Notes: a model not told the origin generated them from the sequence alone. DNA of 37,537 bases from Streptomyces sp. SID486 (GCF_009865385.1 NZ_WWJT01000766.1:1-37537); one strand, 5' to 3'. Numbered from the stretch's first letter, positions 15,351 to 24,578 are shown. Made by a program: numbers and translations.

Positions 15351-15868
15351 GCGGGCGCCGGCTCCCGCTGGACCAGCTGCGGTCCCGTCTCCTCGTGCGC
15401 CGACGAGGACGGCTCGGCCGACGGCGGCTCGGAGACGGGCGGCGGCGGGGTGGTGGCCGGCGGCTCGGGCGGGGCGGAGGTGGCCGGAGGCGTCGGCGGC
15501 ACCTTGGTCGGCGCCGGGTCCCCGGGCGGCACCGTCTGCCCCGGATCACCGGGCTTCCCGGGTTTTCCCGGCTTCGCCGGAGGCCCCGACACGCTGCCCG
15601 CGCCCGACGGGGTGGCGGAGGCGGGAGCGGACGCCCCGGGCCCGGACTTGCCGCCGTGCCCGTGTTTTCCGTCACCCACCGCGCCCTCCCCGGCGAGGCC
15701 GCCTGCGCCCTGCGCCGGGCCGCCGTCGGGTACCTCACCGCCGCGCTGCCCCGCCGAGTGGGCGGGCCGGGCCCGGCCCGCGTCGTCGCCCACGCTCACA
15801 CAGCCCGCGGCGGCGGTGAGGGCCAGGACCGTGACGGCGAGACGGACGGGTACGTACGAAGGGCGCAC
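15332..15868 (-). CDS. Secreted lipoprotein with Pro-rich, collagen-like region
   Basis: 178 residues. A signal peptide (VRLAVTVLALTAAAGC) ends in a lipobox with C23 as the lipid-anchored cysteine. The mature part is entirely low complexity: Gly/Ala-rich, then a collagen-like KPGKPGKPGDPGQ stretch, then Pro/Thr/Ser/Glu. No folded domain is recognised. GTG at 15868 is preferred because GGAGG lies 8 nt upstream; the GTG three codons earlier overlaps that site. It probably extends from the outer face of the membrane; function unknown. Rapidly evolving repeats make it a poor candidate for an enzyme. Confidence 0.65.
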   Translation of the reverse strand: MRPSYVPVRLAVTVLALTAAAGCVSVGDDAGRARPAHSAGQRGGEVPDGGPAQGAGGLAGEGAVGDGKHGHGGKSGPGASAPASATPSGAGSVSGPPAKPGKPGKPGDPGQTVPPGDPAPTKVPPTPPATSAPPEPPATTPPPPVSEPPSAEPSSSAHEETGPQLVQREPAPAAGVAV

Positions 15869-16033
15869 GGCGGCCACCTCCGGGGGCGAGGAAAGAAGTC
15901 AACCTCCCCAACTCCCGCCGCCCGCAAGAGGACACGCGCCCCGCGCGCATCGACGCCCAGCCGTACGCCCAGCCGTACGCGCCGCCGCGCTCGGCCGTAC
16001 GGGCTCCGCCGCCGGCCCCGCGGACCGCATCGC

Positions 16034-16384
16034 TCACCCGTAGCCGAGGCTGTGCAGCCGGTCGTCGTCGATACCGAAGTGGTGGGCGATCTCGTGCACC
16101 ACGGTCACCTCGGCCTCCGCGACCACGTCCTCCCGGCTCTCGCACATCCTGAGCGTCGGCCCGCGGTAGACGGTGATCCGGTCCGGCAGGACACCCGCGT
16201 ACCACTCGCCCCGGTCGGTCAGCGGTGTCCCCTCGTAGAGCCCGAGCAGCTCGGGGTCGTCGGCGGGCGGTTCGTCCTCGACGAAGACCGCGACGTTGTC
16301 CATCAGCCGTGTCAGCTCCGGCGGAATCCGGTCGAGCGCCTCGGCGACCAGTTCCTCGAACTCCTCGCGCGTCATCTCCAGCAC
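16034..16384 (-). CDS. Small zincin-like metallopeptidase family protein
   Basis: 116 residues. HEIAHHFGID at 97-106 is an HExxH zinc site with a downstream acidic residue; before it lies EEFEELVAEALDRIPPEL, typical of the small possibly-zinc-metallopeptidase family (DUF1025-like, as I recall) widespread in actinobacteria. Substrate and biological role are unknown. The start is taken as GTG at 16384 (VLEMTREEF); the ATG three codons later is an alternative, with a GGAG too close to it. It is divergent from the metallophosphoesterase gene (84 bp between). The 149-bp gap to the lipoprotein gene shows no other gene. Confidence 0.85.
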   Translation of the reverse strand: MLEMTREEFEELVAEALDRIPPELTRLMDNVAVFVEDEPPADDPELLGLYEGTPLTDRGEWYAGVLPDRITVYRGPTLRMCESREDVVAEAEVTVVHEIAHHFGIDDDRLHSLGYG

Positions 16385-16468
16385 ACGGTCATTGTCCGGT
16401 ACGGACGGCCCCGCGGGAGAGTGCCGGACCGTCGCATATCCACACGGCGGCACGGGCATACGGGCCCA

Positions 16469-18109
16469 ATGGCCCGCGCCCCCCTCGCAGCCCTGCACCG
16501 CACGCTGAACCGGATCCCGCACCCCGCACGCCCTCCCCGCACCCGCCCGCTCCCCCCACCCGGGCTCCCCGGCCGCCCCCGCCCCTGGCTGCGCGGGCTC
16601 GGGCTCGGGGCGATCGTCCTCGCCGGTGCCTGGCTGGGCCTGCTGGTCGTCGGCGACGTCCGCGCCCCCGTCGGCCCGATGGACACGACGATGGCGCTGC
16701 GTCCCTCCGTCACGGGCGGCACGAAGATCAACGTCTCCCCGCTGGGCGCGCTCAGCCTCGACAGCCACGTGGCCCCGGTCCGGCTGGACGTGAACGTCGA
16801 CCGACTGGACCCGGAGCGCTCGCAGGCCCTGGTCGACCACCCCGAGCGGCTCTCCGGGCTGCAGGGCGAGGTCGCCCGGGACGTCGAGCACGGCACGCTG
16901 GACCTCGCCGTGCGGTCCTGCGTCGCCGTCGTCACGGGCGCCACGGCCCTCGGCCTCGCCGTCTACCGCCGACCGCGCCGGGCGCTGGCCGCCGGCGGGC
17001 TGGCCCTGGCCCTGCTGGCCGCCTCGGGCGTGTCGGCGTACGCCACCTGGAACCCGAAGTCGGTCCTGGAGCCGAGGTTCTCGGGGCTGCTCGGCTCGGC
17101 ACCGTCCGTGGTGGGCAACGCCCGCAGCATCGTCACGGAGTTCGACGTCTACCAGAAGGAGTTGGCGCGCCTGGTGACGAACGTGACGAAGCTCTACGAC
17201 GTCACCTCCACCCTCCCCGCCTACCGGCCGGACCCCACCACCATCCGGGTCCTGCACGTGTCGGACATCCACCTCAACCCGGCGAGCTGGAAGATCATCG
17301 GCTCACTGGTGAAGCAGTACCAGGTGAACGTGATCGTCGACTCCGGGGACACGATGGACCACGGCAGTGCGGCCGAGAACGGCTTCCTCGACCCGGTCCG
17401 GGACCTGGGCGTGCCGTACGTGTGGGTGCGCGGCAACCACGACTCGCGGACGACCCAGCGCTATCTGGAGCGCATGAAGAACGTGCACGTCCTGGACGAC
17501 GGCCGGGCGCGAACGGTGGCGGGCCTGCGGTTCGCGGGCATCGGTGATCCGCAGTTCACCCCCGACCGCTCGGTGGCGCCCGGCAGTGAGGCGTCCGAGG
17601 AGCTGGCGGGTGACCGGCTGGCCAGTGCCCTGCGCGAACAGCGGACGGCCGGCACCCCGGTGGACGTCGCCGTGGTGCACGAGCCGTCCGCCGCCCGGGA
17701 GACGGACGGCACGGTGCCGCTGGTGCTCTGCGGGCATCTCCACCACGAGGGGACCGAGTCGCTGCCGTACGGGACCCGGCTGCGCATGGAGGGGTCGACC
17801 GGCGGCAGCGGACTGCGTGCCGTGGAGCACAAGGACCCCGCCCCGATCGAGGCATCGATCCTCTATTTCGACCGGGACAGCCGCAGGCTGCAGGCCTGGG
17901 ACGCGATCAGACTGGGGGGACTGGGGCTGACGACGGCCGAGGTCAGCCGTCATCTCGCCGACGAGAACCGGCCCGGCGCCACACCGTCGCCCTCCCCTTC
18001 CTCCCGGACGCCCTCCCTTTCCCCCGGGGCGCCCTCCCCCTCCCCGCGGACCCCTTCCGCCGCCTCCCGCCGGACCGCCTCCGCCGGCGCCGCCACGGCC
18101 TCCCCGTAA
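16469..18109 (+). CDS. Membrane-anchored calcineurin-like metallophosphoesterase
   Basis: 546 residues. Hydrophobic helices at about 43-62, 148-165 and 172-190 anchor it. The catalytic domain begins near 258 with the dimetal motifs D266-x-H268 (HVSDIHL), G293-D294, GNHD 322-325 and a late CGHLHH. A Pro-rich N-terminus and a Ser/Pro/Thr-rich C-terminal tail flank the core. Substrate unknown: phosphoesters, nucleotides or lipids are all possible. The topology would place the active site outside the membrane or inside it depending on the helix count, which I cannot settle. ATG at 16469 has no strong ribosome site; a longer overlapping frame upstream is antisense to other genes and rejected. The tRNA promoter begins 6 bp after the stop. 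Confidence 0.88.
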   Translation: MARAPLAALHRTLNRIPHPARPPRTRPLPPPGLPGRPRPWLRGLGLGAIVLAGAWLGLLVVGDVRAPVGPMDTTMALRPSVTGGTKINVSPLGALSLDSHVAPVRLDVNVDRLDPERSQALVDHPERLSGLQGEVARDVEHGTLDLAVRSCVAVVTGATALGLAVYRRPRRALAAGGLALALLAASGVSAYATWNPKSVLEPRFSGLLGSAPSVVGNARSIVTEFDVYQKELARLVTNVTKLYDVTSTLPAYRPDPTTIRVLHVSDIHLNPASWKIIGSLVKQYQVNVIVDSGDTMDHGSAAENGFLDPVRDLGVPYVWVRGNHDSRTTQRYLERMKNVHVLDDGRARTVAGLRFAGIGDPQFTPDRSVAPGSEASEELAGDRLASALREQRTAGTPVDVAVVHEPSAARETDGTVPLVLCGHLHHEGTESLPYGTRLRMEGSTGGSGLRAVEHKDPAPIEASILYFDRDSRRLQAWDAIRLGGLGLTTAEVSRHLADENRPGATPSPSPSSRTPSLSPGAPSPSPRTPSAASRRTASAGAATASP

Positions 18110-18115
18110 ACCGTT

Positions 18116-18145
18116 TTGGCGATACCCCTCGCCATCCCATATGCT
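18116..18145 (+). promoter_or_regulatory. Promoter of the tRNA-Glu/Asp/Phe cluster
   Basis: TTGGCG, 18 bp, TATGCT, a good housekeeping-sigma promoter placing the start about 38 nt before tRNA-Glu. The same TATGCT -10 is found at tRNA-Lys. Confidence 0.7.
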
Positions 18146-18189
18146 TCTCACGTCCCCGACGCGCTGCGAAGCGCCCAGGCGGGCCGATA

Positions 18190-18262
18190 GCCCTCATCGT
18201 CTAGCGGCCTAGGACGCCGCCCTTTCAAGGCGGTAGCACGGGTTCGAATCCCGTTGGGGGCA
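18190..18262 (+). tRNA. tRNA-Glu (UUC)
   Basis: 73 nt. Acceptor GCCCTCA pairs with TGGGGGC, anticodon loop CTTTCAA (anticodon TTC), T-arm GGTTCGAATCC. First of three co-oriented tRNAs. Confidence 0.95.
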
Positions 18263-18298
18263 CGCAAGATCGTGTGCGACACTGTTGCACACAAGCTT

Positions 18299-18373
18299 GG
18301 TCCTGTGGAGCAGTTTGGAGTGCTCGCCACCCTGTCAAGGTGGAGGCCGCGGGTTCAAATCCCGTCAGGACCG
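18299..18373 (+). tRNA. tRNA-Asp (GUC), copy 1
   Basis: 75 nt. Acceptor GGTCCTG pairs with CAGGACC, anticodon loop CTGTCAA (GTC), discriminator G. Identical in sequence to the copy at 24579. Confidence 0.95.
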
Positions 18374-18375
18374 CT

Positions 18376-18395
18376 GGTGTTTCACGTGAAACACC
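18376..18395. other. parS chromosome-partitioning site
   Basis: GGTGTTTCACGTGAAACACC is a perfect 20-bp palindrome whose inner 16 bp (18378-18393) equal the canonical bacterial parS, TGTTTCACGTGAAACA. ParB binds this palindrome, spreads, and organises origin regions for segregation into spores. It occupies the gap between tRNA-Asp and tRNA-Phe. In streptomycetes such sites cluster around oriC, so the window is probably origin-proximal. Confidence 0.92.
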
Positions 18396-18397
18396 GT

Positions 18398-18471
18398 GGC
18401 TGGGTAGCTCAGTTGGTACGAGCGTCCGCCTGAAAAGCGGAAGGTCGCCGGTTCGACCCCGGCCCCAGCCA
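18398..18471 (+). tRNA. tRNA-Phe (GAA)
   Basis: 74 nt. Acceptor GGCTGGG pairs with CCCAGCC, anticodon loop CTGAAAA (GAA), T-arm CCGGTTCGACCCCGG. Last tRNA of the cluster. Confidence 0.95.
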
Positions 18472-18492
18472 CCGCAGCCCTGACCAGGGCTT

Positions 18493-18524
18493 GAGCCCCT
18501 CTCCGACACACTGGAGAGGGGCTC
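18493..18524 (+). terminator. Terminator of the tRNA cluster
   Basis: 12-bp perfect stem (GAGCCCCTCTCC, 18493-18504, with 18513-18524), 8-nt loop, followed by TTTCGT. It lies 21 bp after tRNA-Phe. Confidence 0.88.
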
Positions 18525-18601
18525 TTTCGTGTCCCCCGCGCCCAGCCCACGCCCACCCGACGCCCACTTCCACTCCCACCGGTACGCCGACGGAGCAGAC
18601 C

Positions 18602-19282
18602 ATGGTGAAGGCCCTGCCGAGCATCGACCCGGAGCCGCCGGCCGACCGGCACCCCGAGCGGGTCTGGTACACGTCCTACGGCTCCAACACGCACCTGGAG
18701 CGGCTCGCCGCGTACATCACGGGCGGACGCCCGCCCGGCGCGGGGCGGGAGTACCCGGGATGCCGCGACCCCGCCCCACCGGAGCGGTCCGTCCCGGTGG
18801 AGCTGTCCGGGGCCATGTACTTCGCCACGAGATCGCCCGTGTGGGGCGGCGGGCGGGCCTTCTACGACCCGCAGCCGGCCGGGCGGGTGCTGGCCAGAGC
18901 GCATCTGGTGACGAGCGGCCAGTTCGCCGACATCGCGGCCCAGGAGATGTACCGGGCCCCGGACGTGGACCTGGACCTGGAGGAGGTCCTCACCCGGCGG
19001 CGGGCCGTGCTCGGCGAGGGACGCTACGAGACGCTCGTGTGTGCCGGCCGGCTGGAGAACCTGCCCGTACTGACCTTCACCGCGCCGTGGGGGATGAACG
19101 ACGTGCGATGGGTCGCCCCCTCCGCCGCCTACGTGCGGTTCCTGGCCGCGGGTCTGCTGTCCGCCGGCGCCTGGGACACGGCGGCGGTCGCCTCGTACGT
19201 CGCGGCCTGTCCCGGCGCGAGCGGCCACTGGTCGGCGCGGGACATCACCGCCCTCCTCGACACCGGCCCGGATCAGCGCTGA
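18602..19282 (+). CDS. Gamma-glutamylcyclotransferase-like protein
   Basis: 226 residues. YTSYGSN at 23-29 matches the YGSN signature of the GGCT fold, followed by a helix (HLERLAAYITGG) and strands ending in GRAFYDP, as in the family. GGCT enzymes cyclise gamma-glutamyl amines to 5-oxoproline, but distant members differ and the acid/base glutamate cannot be placed with certainty here. Homologs in actinomycetes are, as I recall, sometimes mislabelled histone deacetylase. ATG at 18602 has GGAG 6 nt before it; the longer frame from 18491 starts inside the tRNA terminator and is rejected. Monocistronic, convergent with the downstream membrane protein gene. Confidence 0.65.
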   Translation: MVKALPSIDPEPPADRHPERVWYTSYGSNTHLERLAAYITGGRPPGAGREYPGCRDPAPPERSVPVELSGAMYFATRSPVWGGGRAFYDPQPAGRVLARAHLVTSGQFADIAAQEMYRAPDVDLDLEEVLTRRRAVLGEGRYETLVCAGRLENLPVLTFTAPWGMNDVRWVAPSAAYVRFLAAGLLSAGAWDTAAVASYVAACPGASGHWSARDITALLDTGPDQR

Positions 19283-19385
19283 CCCGGCCGGCCGCCGGTA
19301 CGGCGAGGTCGATCGCCCCCGGCGACGGCCGGACCCGCGGGCACCCCGAAGCCGCCCCGCCGGTGCCGCACGTCCGGCACACCCC

Positions 19386-20450
19386 CTAGCCCTCGGCCGC
19401 GTGGGCCGGCCGGACCGGCCGGCCGCCAGGATGGCGCTCGCGCCAGATCACGAAGACCGCGCACGAGACGACCGCCCAGGCCGCCAGGACCAGGAACGGC
19501 AGTGCGTGCTGGTGGCCACGGAAGTACACCGCGGTGTGCTGGGCGTTCACCGAGGCGCCGGGCGGCAGCCAGCGCCCGATCGTGCCGAGCGGGGACGGCA
19601 GCAGCGGCCAGGAGACGGCGCCGCCGGACGAGGGGTTGCCCAGCAGCACCATCAGCCCCCATGTCGGCAGCATGGCCCAGCGTCCGACCAGGGTGTTGAA
19701 CATCGTGAACACCATGCCGGACGTGAACATCGTCAGCGCGAGGATGGCCCACGACTCCACGAACGGCAGCCGCAGCGCGCCCAGCCACCAGTCCACCACC
19801 GCGGCGATCGTGAACCCGCCGAGCACGGCGTAGGCGACGATGAAGGCGATGCGCTCCAGCGGGTTCAGTTCCTTCGCGTGCACGCTGAGCTGGATGGCCC
19901 CGATGAACCCGATGACCACGGCGGCGAGCGAGATGTAGAAGATCGCGAGCCCACGCGGGTCGCCCTTCTGCAGCGGGTTCAGGTCATGGACCACCACGGG
20001 GATGCCCGTGGCCTTGCTCACCTTCCCCGCCGACTCCGCGAGCACCTGCGCGACCGAGGCACCGGACGCCCCGGACACGTCCAGGGTGAGTGTCCGGCTG
20101 CCGGCGGGCGCCTCGAAGACGGCGAACACCCGCTGCTCCTCCACCGCCCGGACCGCCGCCTCCCGTCCGTCGTACGCGTCCAGCTTCAGGGAGGCGCCCA
20201 GGGCCTTCTCCATGCCGTCGACGAACCGGCGGGCGGCCGGCTCGGCATAGCCACCGGTGACCGCCGTCGGGATGCTGTGCGGGGTCGGGTCGGCCATGGC
20301 GAACGTGTACGAACCGGCGAAGAGGCCGGCCGCGGCGGCGACGATCAGGAGGAGGACCGTCGCGGGCAGGAAGGGCGACTCCCGGAACGCGGCCCAGCGT
20401 TCCGCGCGGGTCGGGGGGCGGCCGTGCTCTCCGTGGGGCGACTCCGGCAT
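19386..20450 (-). CDS. Membrane protein of the YhgE/Pip or DUF3533-like type
   Basis: 354 residues. A short cytoplasmic N-terminus, one helix at about 28-48, an extracytoplasmic domain of roughly 110 residues, then five or so helices (LAIFYISLAAVVIGFIGAI, AYAVLGGFTIAAVVDWWLG and later). This topology resembles ABC-2-type permease-like proteins of the YhgE/DUF3533 group; no ATPase gene is beside it. Function is unknown, possibly export or envelope-related. ATG at 20450 is chosen; a TTG three codons earlier is unlikely. No Shine-Dalgarno is seen and TAACTTGTAC lies just upstream, so the transcript may be nearly leaderless. The gene is divergent from hrpA, with 88 bp between. Confidence 0.7.
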   Translation of the reverse strand: MPESPHGEHGRPPTRAERWAAFRESPFLPATVLLLIVAAAAGLFAGSYTFAMADPTPHSIPTAVTGGYAEPAARRFVDGMEKALGASLKLDAYDGREAAVRAVEEQRVFAVFEAPAGSRTLTLDVSGASGASVAQVLAESAGKVSKATGIPVVVHDLNPLQKGDPRGLAIFYISLAAVVIGFIGAIQLSVHAKELNPLERIAFIVAYAVLGGFTIAAVVDWWLGALRLPFVESWAILALTMFTSGMVFTMFNTLVGRWAMLPTWGLMVLLGNPSSGGAVSWPLLPSPLGTIGRWLPPGASVNAQHTAVYFRGHQHALPFLVLAAWAVVSCAVFVIWRERHPGGRPVRPAHAAEG

Positions 20451-20538
20451 ACCGTACAAGTTAGGGCAATCGATACATCACCGCGCCCCGTCAAATCGTT
20501 CGCGTGATTTTTGGCCGGGGTGAGATCCTGGATGCCGT

Positions 20539-23500
20539 ATGTCTACGCATCCCGCTCCCGCCCTCGGCACCCTCGCCTCCCGTCTGACCGAGCTGTCGCT
20601 GCGCGACGCGCACCGGCTCGGCCGGCGGCTGGAGGGCGCGCGCAAGATCCGTAAGCCCGAGGCCCGCACCGCCGTCCTCACCGAGATCGAGACCGAGATC
20701 GGTCTCGCCGAGGACCGCATGGCCCGCCGGCGCTCCCGCGTACCGGCCGTCACCTATCCCGAGCAGCTGCCGGTCAGCCAGAAGAAGGCCGAGATCGCGG
20801 ACGCCATCCGCGCTCACCAGGTGGTCATCGTGGCCGGTGAGACCGGCTCCGGCAAGACCACGCAGATCCCCAAGATCTGCATGGAGCTGGGCCGGGGCGT
20901 GCGCGGCATGATCGGGCACACCCAGCCGCGGAGGATCGCGGCCCGGACCGTCGCCGAGCGGGTGGCGGAGGAGCTGGACACCCCGCTCGGCGAGGCCGTC
21001 GGCTGGAAGGTCCGCTTCACCGACCAGGTGAACCCGGACGCCACCTTCGTCAAGCTGATGACGGACGGCATCCTGCTCGCCGAGATCCAGACCGACCGCG
21101 AGCTGCGCGCCTACGACACGATCATCATCGACGAGGCGCACGAGCGGTCCCTCAACATCGACTTCCTGCTCGGCTACCTGGCCCAGCTGCTGCCGAAGCG
21201 GCCCGACCTGAAGGTCGTGATCACCTCCGCGACCATCGACCCCGAGCGCTTCTCCCGGCACTTCGGCGACGCTCCGATCATCGAGGTCAGCGGCCGGACC
21301 TACCCGGTGGAGGTCCGCTACCGCCCCCTGCTCGAAGAGGACTCGGACGACGCCGACCGCGACCAGATCACCGCGATCACGGACGCCGTCGAGGAACTGA
21401 TGGCGGAGGGCAAGGGCGACATCCTCGTCTTCCTCTCCGGCGAACGGGAGATCCGCGACACGGCGGACGCCCTGGAGAAGAAGAAGTACAGGTTCACCGA
21501 GGTCCTCCCCCTCTACGCCCGGCTGTCGCACGCGGAGCAGCACCGGGTCTTCCAGCAGCACACCGGGCGCCGGATCGTCCTGGCCACCAACGTCGCCGAG
21601 ACCTCCCTCACCGTCCCCGGCATCAAGTACGTCATCGACCCCGGCTTCGCCCGGATCAGCCGCTACAGCCACCGCACCAAGGTGCAGCGCCTGCCCATCG
21701 AACCGGTCTCGCAGGCGAGCGCCAACCAGCGCAAGGGCCGCTGCGGCCGTACGTCCGACGGCATCTGCATCCGCCTGTACTCCGAGGAAGACTTCCTCGC
21801 CCGCCCGGAGTTCACGGACGCGGAGATCCTCCGCACGAACCTCGCCTCCGTCATCCTCCAGATGACCGCGGCCGGCCTCGGCGACATCGAGAAGTTCCCC
21901 TTCATCGACCCGCCGGACCACCGCAACATCCGCGACGGCGTGCAGCTGCTCCAGGAGCTGGGCGCGCTGGACCCGGCCGAGAAGGACATCCGCAAGCGGC
22001 TCACCGACACCGGCCGCAAGCTGGCCCAGCTGCCCGTCGACCCGCGCCTGGCCCGGATGGTCCTGGAGGCCGACCGGAACGGCTGTGTCCGCGAGGTCAT
22101 GGTCATCGCCGCCGCGCTGTCCATCCAGGACCCGCGCGAACGCCCGGCCGACAAGCAGGCCCAGGCCGACCAGCAGCACGCCCGCTTCAAGGACGAGACC
22201 AGCGACTTCCTCGCCTACCTCAACCTGTGGCGGTACGTGCGCGAGCAGCAGAAGGAGCGCGGCTCGTCGTCCTTCCGCCGGATGTGCAAGCAGGAGTACC
22301 TGAACTTCCTGCGCATCCGCGAGTGGCAGGACATCTACACGCAGCTGCGTACGGTCGCCAAGCAGATGGGCATCCACCTCGCCGAGGAGGACGCCCCGGC
22401 CGACCGCGTCCACGTCTCCCTCCTCGCCGGCCTCCTCTCCCACGTCGGGATGAAGGACGTGAAGGACGGCAACAAGAACGAGTACCTGGGCGCCCGCGGC
22501 GCCAAGTTCGCCGTCTTCCCGGGTTCGGCGCTCTTCCGGAAGCAGCCGCGGTTCCTGATGTCGGCCGAGCTGGTGGAGACCAGCCGTCTGTGGGCGCGGG
22601 TCAACGCCAAGATCGAGCCCGAGTGGGTCGAACCGCTGGCCGAGCACCTGCTCAAGCGCACGTACAGCGAACCGCACTGGGAGAAGGACCAGGCGGCCGT
22701 GATGGCGTACGAGAAGGTCACGCTGTACGGCGTCCCGATCGTCGCCCAGCGGAAGGTGAACTACGGCCGGATCGACCCCGAGGTCTCGCGCGAGCTGTTC
22801 ATCCGCAACGCGCTCGTGGAGGGCGACTGGCGTACGCACCACAAGTTCTTCGCCGACAACCGCAGGCTCCTCAGCGAGGTCGAGGAGCTGGAGCACCGCG
22901 CCCGGCGCCGGGACATCGTCGTGGACGACGACACCCTCTTCGACTTCTACGACCAGCGGGTGCCCGAACACGTGGTGTCCGGCGCCCACTTCGACTCCTG
23001 GTGGAAGCGCAAGCGGCAGGAGCAGCCGGAGTTCCTGGACTTCGAGCGGGAGATGCTCATCCGGGAGTCGGCCGAGGCGGTCACCAAGGCCGACTACCCG
23101 GACAGCTGGCACCAGCGGAACCTGAAGTTCCGGGTCACCTACCAGTTCGAACCGGGTGCGGACGCCGACGGCGTGACGGTGCACGTCCCGCTCCAGGTCC
23201 TCAACCAGGTCACGGACGAGGGCTTCGACTGGCAGATCCCCGGCCTGCGCGAGGAGGTCGTGACCGAGCTGATCCGCTCCCTGCCGAAGCCCATCCGCCG
23301 CCACTACGTACCGGCGCCGAACTACGCGAGGGCGTTCCTGGAGAAGGCGGAGCCCCTCCAGGAGCCGCTCACCGTCACGATGGCCCGTGAGCTGAAGCGG
23401 ATGGTGGGCGTTCCCTTCGAGGCGGACGACTTCGACTGGGCGAAGGTCCCCGACCACCTCAGGATCACCTTCCGGATCGTCGACGAACGCCGCCGGAAGC

Positions 23501-24483
23501 TGGCCGAGGACAAGGACCTGGAGGCGCTGAAGCTGCGCCTGAAGCCGAAGGCCCGCAAGGCCATCTCGCAGGCCGCGGCCGCGACGGCGTCCCGCGAGGG
23601 CGGTGAGTCGCTGGAGCGCACGGGGCTGACGGACTGGACGATCGGCACGCTGTCCCGGGTCTTCGAGACCCGCCGGGCCGGCCAGCCCGTCAAGGCGTAC
23701 CCGGCGCTGGTGGACGACGGTGACACGGTCTCCGTCCGGCTCTTCGACACCGAGGCCGAGCAGGCGGAGGCCATGTGGAAGGGCACCCGCCGGCTGATCC
23801 TGCGCAACATCCCGGTGAACCCGGCGAAGTTCGCCTCCGAGAAGCTGACGAACGCCCAGAAGCTGGCGCTCTCCGCCAATCCGCACGGCTCGATCCAGGC
23901 ACTGTTCGACGACTGCGCGATGGCGGCGGCGGACAAGCTCGTCGGGGACTTCGGAGGGCCGGCCTGGGACGAGGAGTCGTACCGGAAGCTGTTCGACAAG
24001 GTGCGCGCGGAGATCGTGGACACCACGGTCCGTACGGTCGCCCAGGTGCAGCAGGTGCTCGCGGCCTGGCAGGCGGCCGAGCGCCGTCTGAAGGCCACCG
24101 GCAGCCCGGCCCTGCTCGCGAACCTCACGGACGTCCGCAAGCAGCTGGACGCCCTCGTGAAGCCCGGTTTCGTCACCTGGGCGGGCATACGCCGCCTGCC
24201 CGACCTGATGCGCTACATGGTGGCCGCCGACCGCCGCCTGCAGCAGATGCCGACCAGCGTCCAGCGGGACACCACGCGCATGGAGAAGGTCCACGAGATG
24301 CAGGACGAGTACGCCTGGCTCCTGGAGCAGCTTCCGCAGGGCCGCCCGGTGCCCTCCTCGGTCCTGGACATCCGCTGGATGATCGAGGAGCTCCGGGTCA
24401 GCTACTTCGCCCACGCGCTGGGCACGGCGTACCCCGTCTCGGACAAGCGGATCGTGAAGGCGATCGACGCCGCCGTGCCGTAG
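20539..24483 (+). CDS. hrpA: ATP-dependent RNA helicase HrpA
   Basis: 1314 residues, the full length usual for HrpA. Walker A GETGSGKT is at 100-107, DEAH at 198-201 (IIIDEAHERS), TSATID follows, and QRKGRCGRTSDG is motif VI. The helicase-associated and OB-fold regions follow, then the long HrpA-specific C-terminal half. HrpA is a DEAH/RHA-type 3'-5' helicase; in enterobacteria it rescues stalled or collided ribosomes and affects mRNA processing (family knowledge). ATG at 20539 begins the conserved N-terminus; the ribosome site is poor (GGATG only). No frame disruption is visible. An apparent 1307-residue frame on the opposite strand is a codon-bias shadow. Confidence 0.95.
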   Translation: MSTHPAPALGTLASRLTELSLRDAHRLGRRLEGARKIRKPEARTAVLTEIETEIGLAEDRMARRRSRVPAVTYPEQLPVSQKKAEIADAIRAHQVVIVAGETGSGKTTQIPKICMELGRGVRGMIGHTQPRRIAARTVAERVAEELDTPLGEAVGWKVRFTDQVNPDATFVKLMTDGILLAEIQTDRELRAYDTIIIDEAHERSLNIDFLLGYLAQLLPKRPDLKVVITSATIDPERFSRHFGDAPIIEVSGRTYPVEVRYRPLLEEDSDDADRDQITAITDAVEELMAEGKGDILVFLSGEREIRDTADALEKKKYRFTEVLPLYARLSHAEQHRVFQQHTGRRIVLATNVAETSLTVPGIKYVIDPGFARISRYSHRTKVQRLPIEPVSQASANQRKGRCGRTSDGICIRLYSEEDFLARPEFTDAEILRTNLASVILQMTAAGLGDIEKFPFIDPPDHRNIRDGVQLLQELGALDPAEKDIRKRLTDTGRKLAQLPVDPRLARMVLEADRNGCVREVMVIAAALSIQDPRERPADKQAQADQQHARFKDETSDFLAYLNLWRYVREQQKERGSSSFRRMCKQEYLNFLRIREWQDIYTQLRTVAKQMGIHLAEEDAPADRVHVSLLAGLLSHVGMKDVKDGNKNEYLGARGAKFAVFPGSALFRKQPRFLMSAELVETSRLWARVNAKIEPEWVEPLAEHLLKRTYSEPHWEKDQAAVMAYEKVTLYGVPIVAQRKVNYGRIDPEVSRELFIRNALVEGDWRTHHKFFADNRRLLSEVEELEHRARRRDIVVDDDTLFDFYDQRVPEHVVSGAHFDSWWKRKRQEQPEFLDFEREMLIRESAEAVTKADYPDSWHQRNLKFRVTYQFEPGADADGVTVHVPLQVLNQVTDEGFDWQIPGLREEVVTELIRSLPKPIRRHYVPAPNYARAFLEKAEPLQEPLTVTMARELKRMVGVPFEADDFDWAKVPDHLRITFRIVDERRRKLAEDKDLEALKLRLKPKARKAISQAAAATASREGGESLERTGLTDWTIGTLSRVFETRRAGQPVKAYPALVDDGDTVSVRLFDTEAEQAEAMWKGTRRLILRNIPVNPAKFASEKLTNAQKLALSANPHGSIQALFDDCAMAAADKLVGDFGGPAWDEESYRKLFDKVRAEIVDTTVRTVAQVQQVLAAWQAAERRLKATGSPALLANLTDVRKQLDALVKPGFVTWAGIRRLPDLMRYMVAADRRLQQMPTSVQRDTTRMEKVHEMQDEYAWLLEQLPQGRPVPSSVLDIRWMIEELRVSYFAHALGTAYPVSDKRIVKAIDAAVP

Positions 24484-24495
24484 CCGTCCCTGTAC

Positions 24496-24528
24496 GGAGG
24501 GTGAGTTCGACCAGCACCCTCACCCTCC
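24496..24528 (+). terminator. hrpA terminator hairpin
   Basis: GGAGGGTGAG (24496-24505) pairs perfectly with 24519-24528; flanking TGTAC and TGTACA can extend the stem with one bulge. The 3' side is followed by TACAGT (24531-24536), a possible -10 for the downstream tRNA-Asp. Confidence 0.65.
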
Positions 24529-24578
24529 TGTACAGTCTCTTCTCGCAGCGCAGTGCAGGAAAAAGCGCCGCGAAACCT

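Noticed and set aside
20491..24414. 1307-codon open frame on the minus strand across hrpA
   Set aside because: Antisense shadow of hrpA caused by GC-rich codon bias. It shows no motifs, while the plus strand has all helicase motifs.
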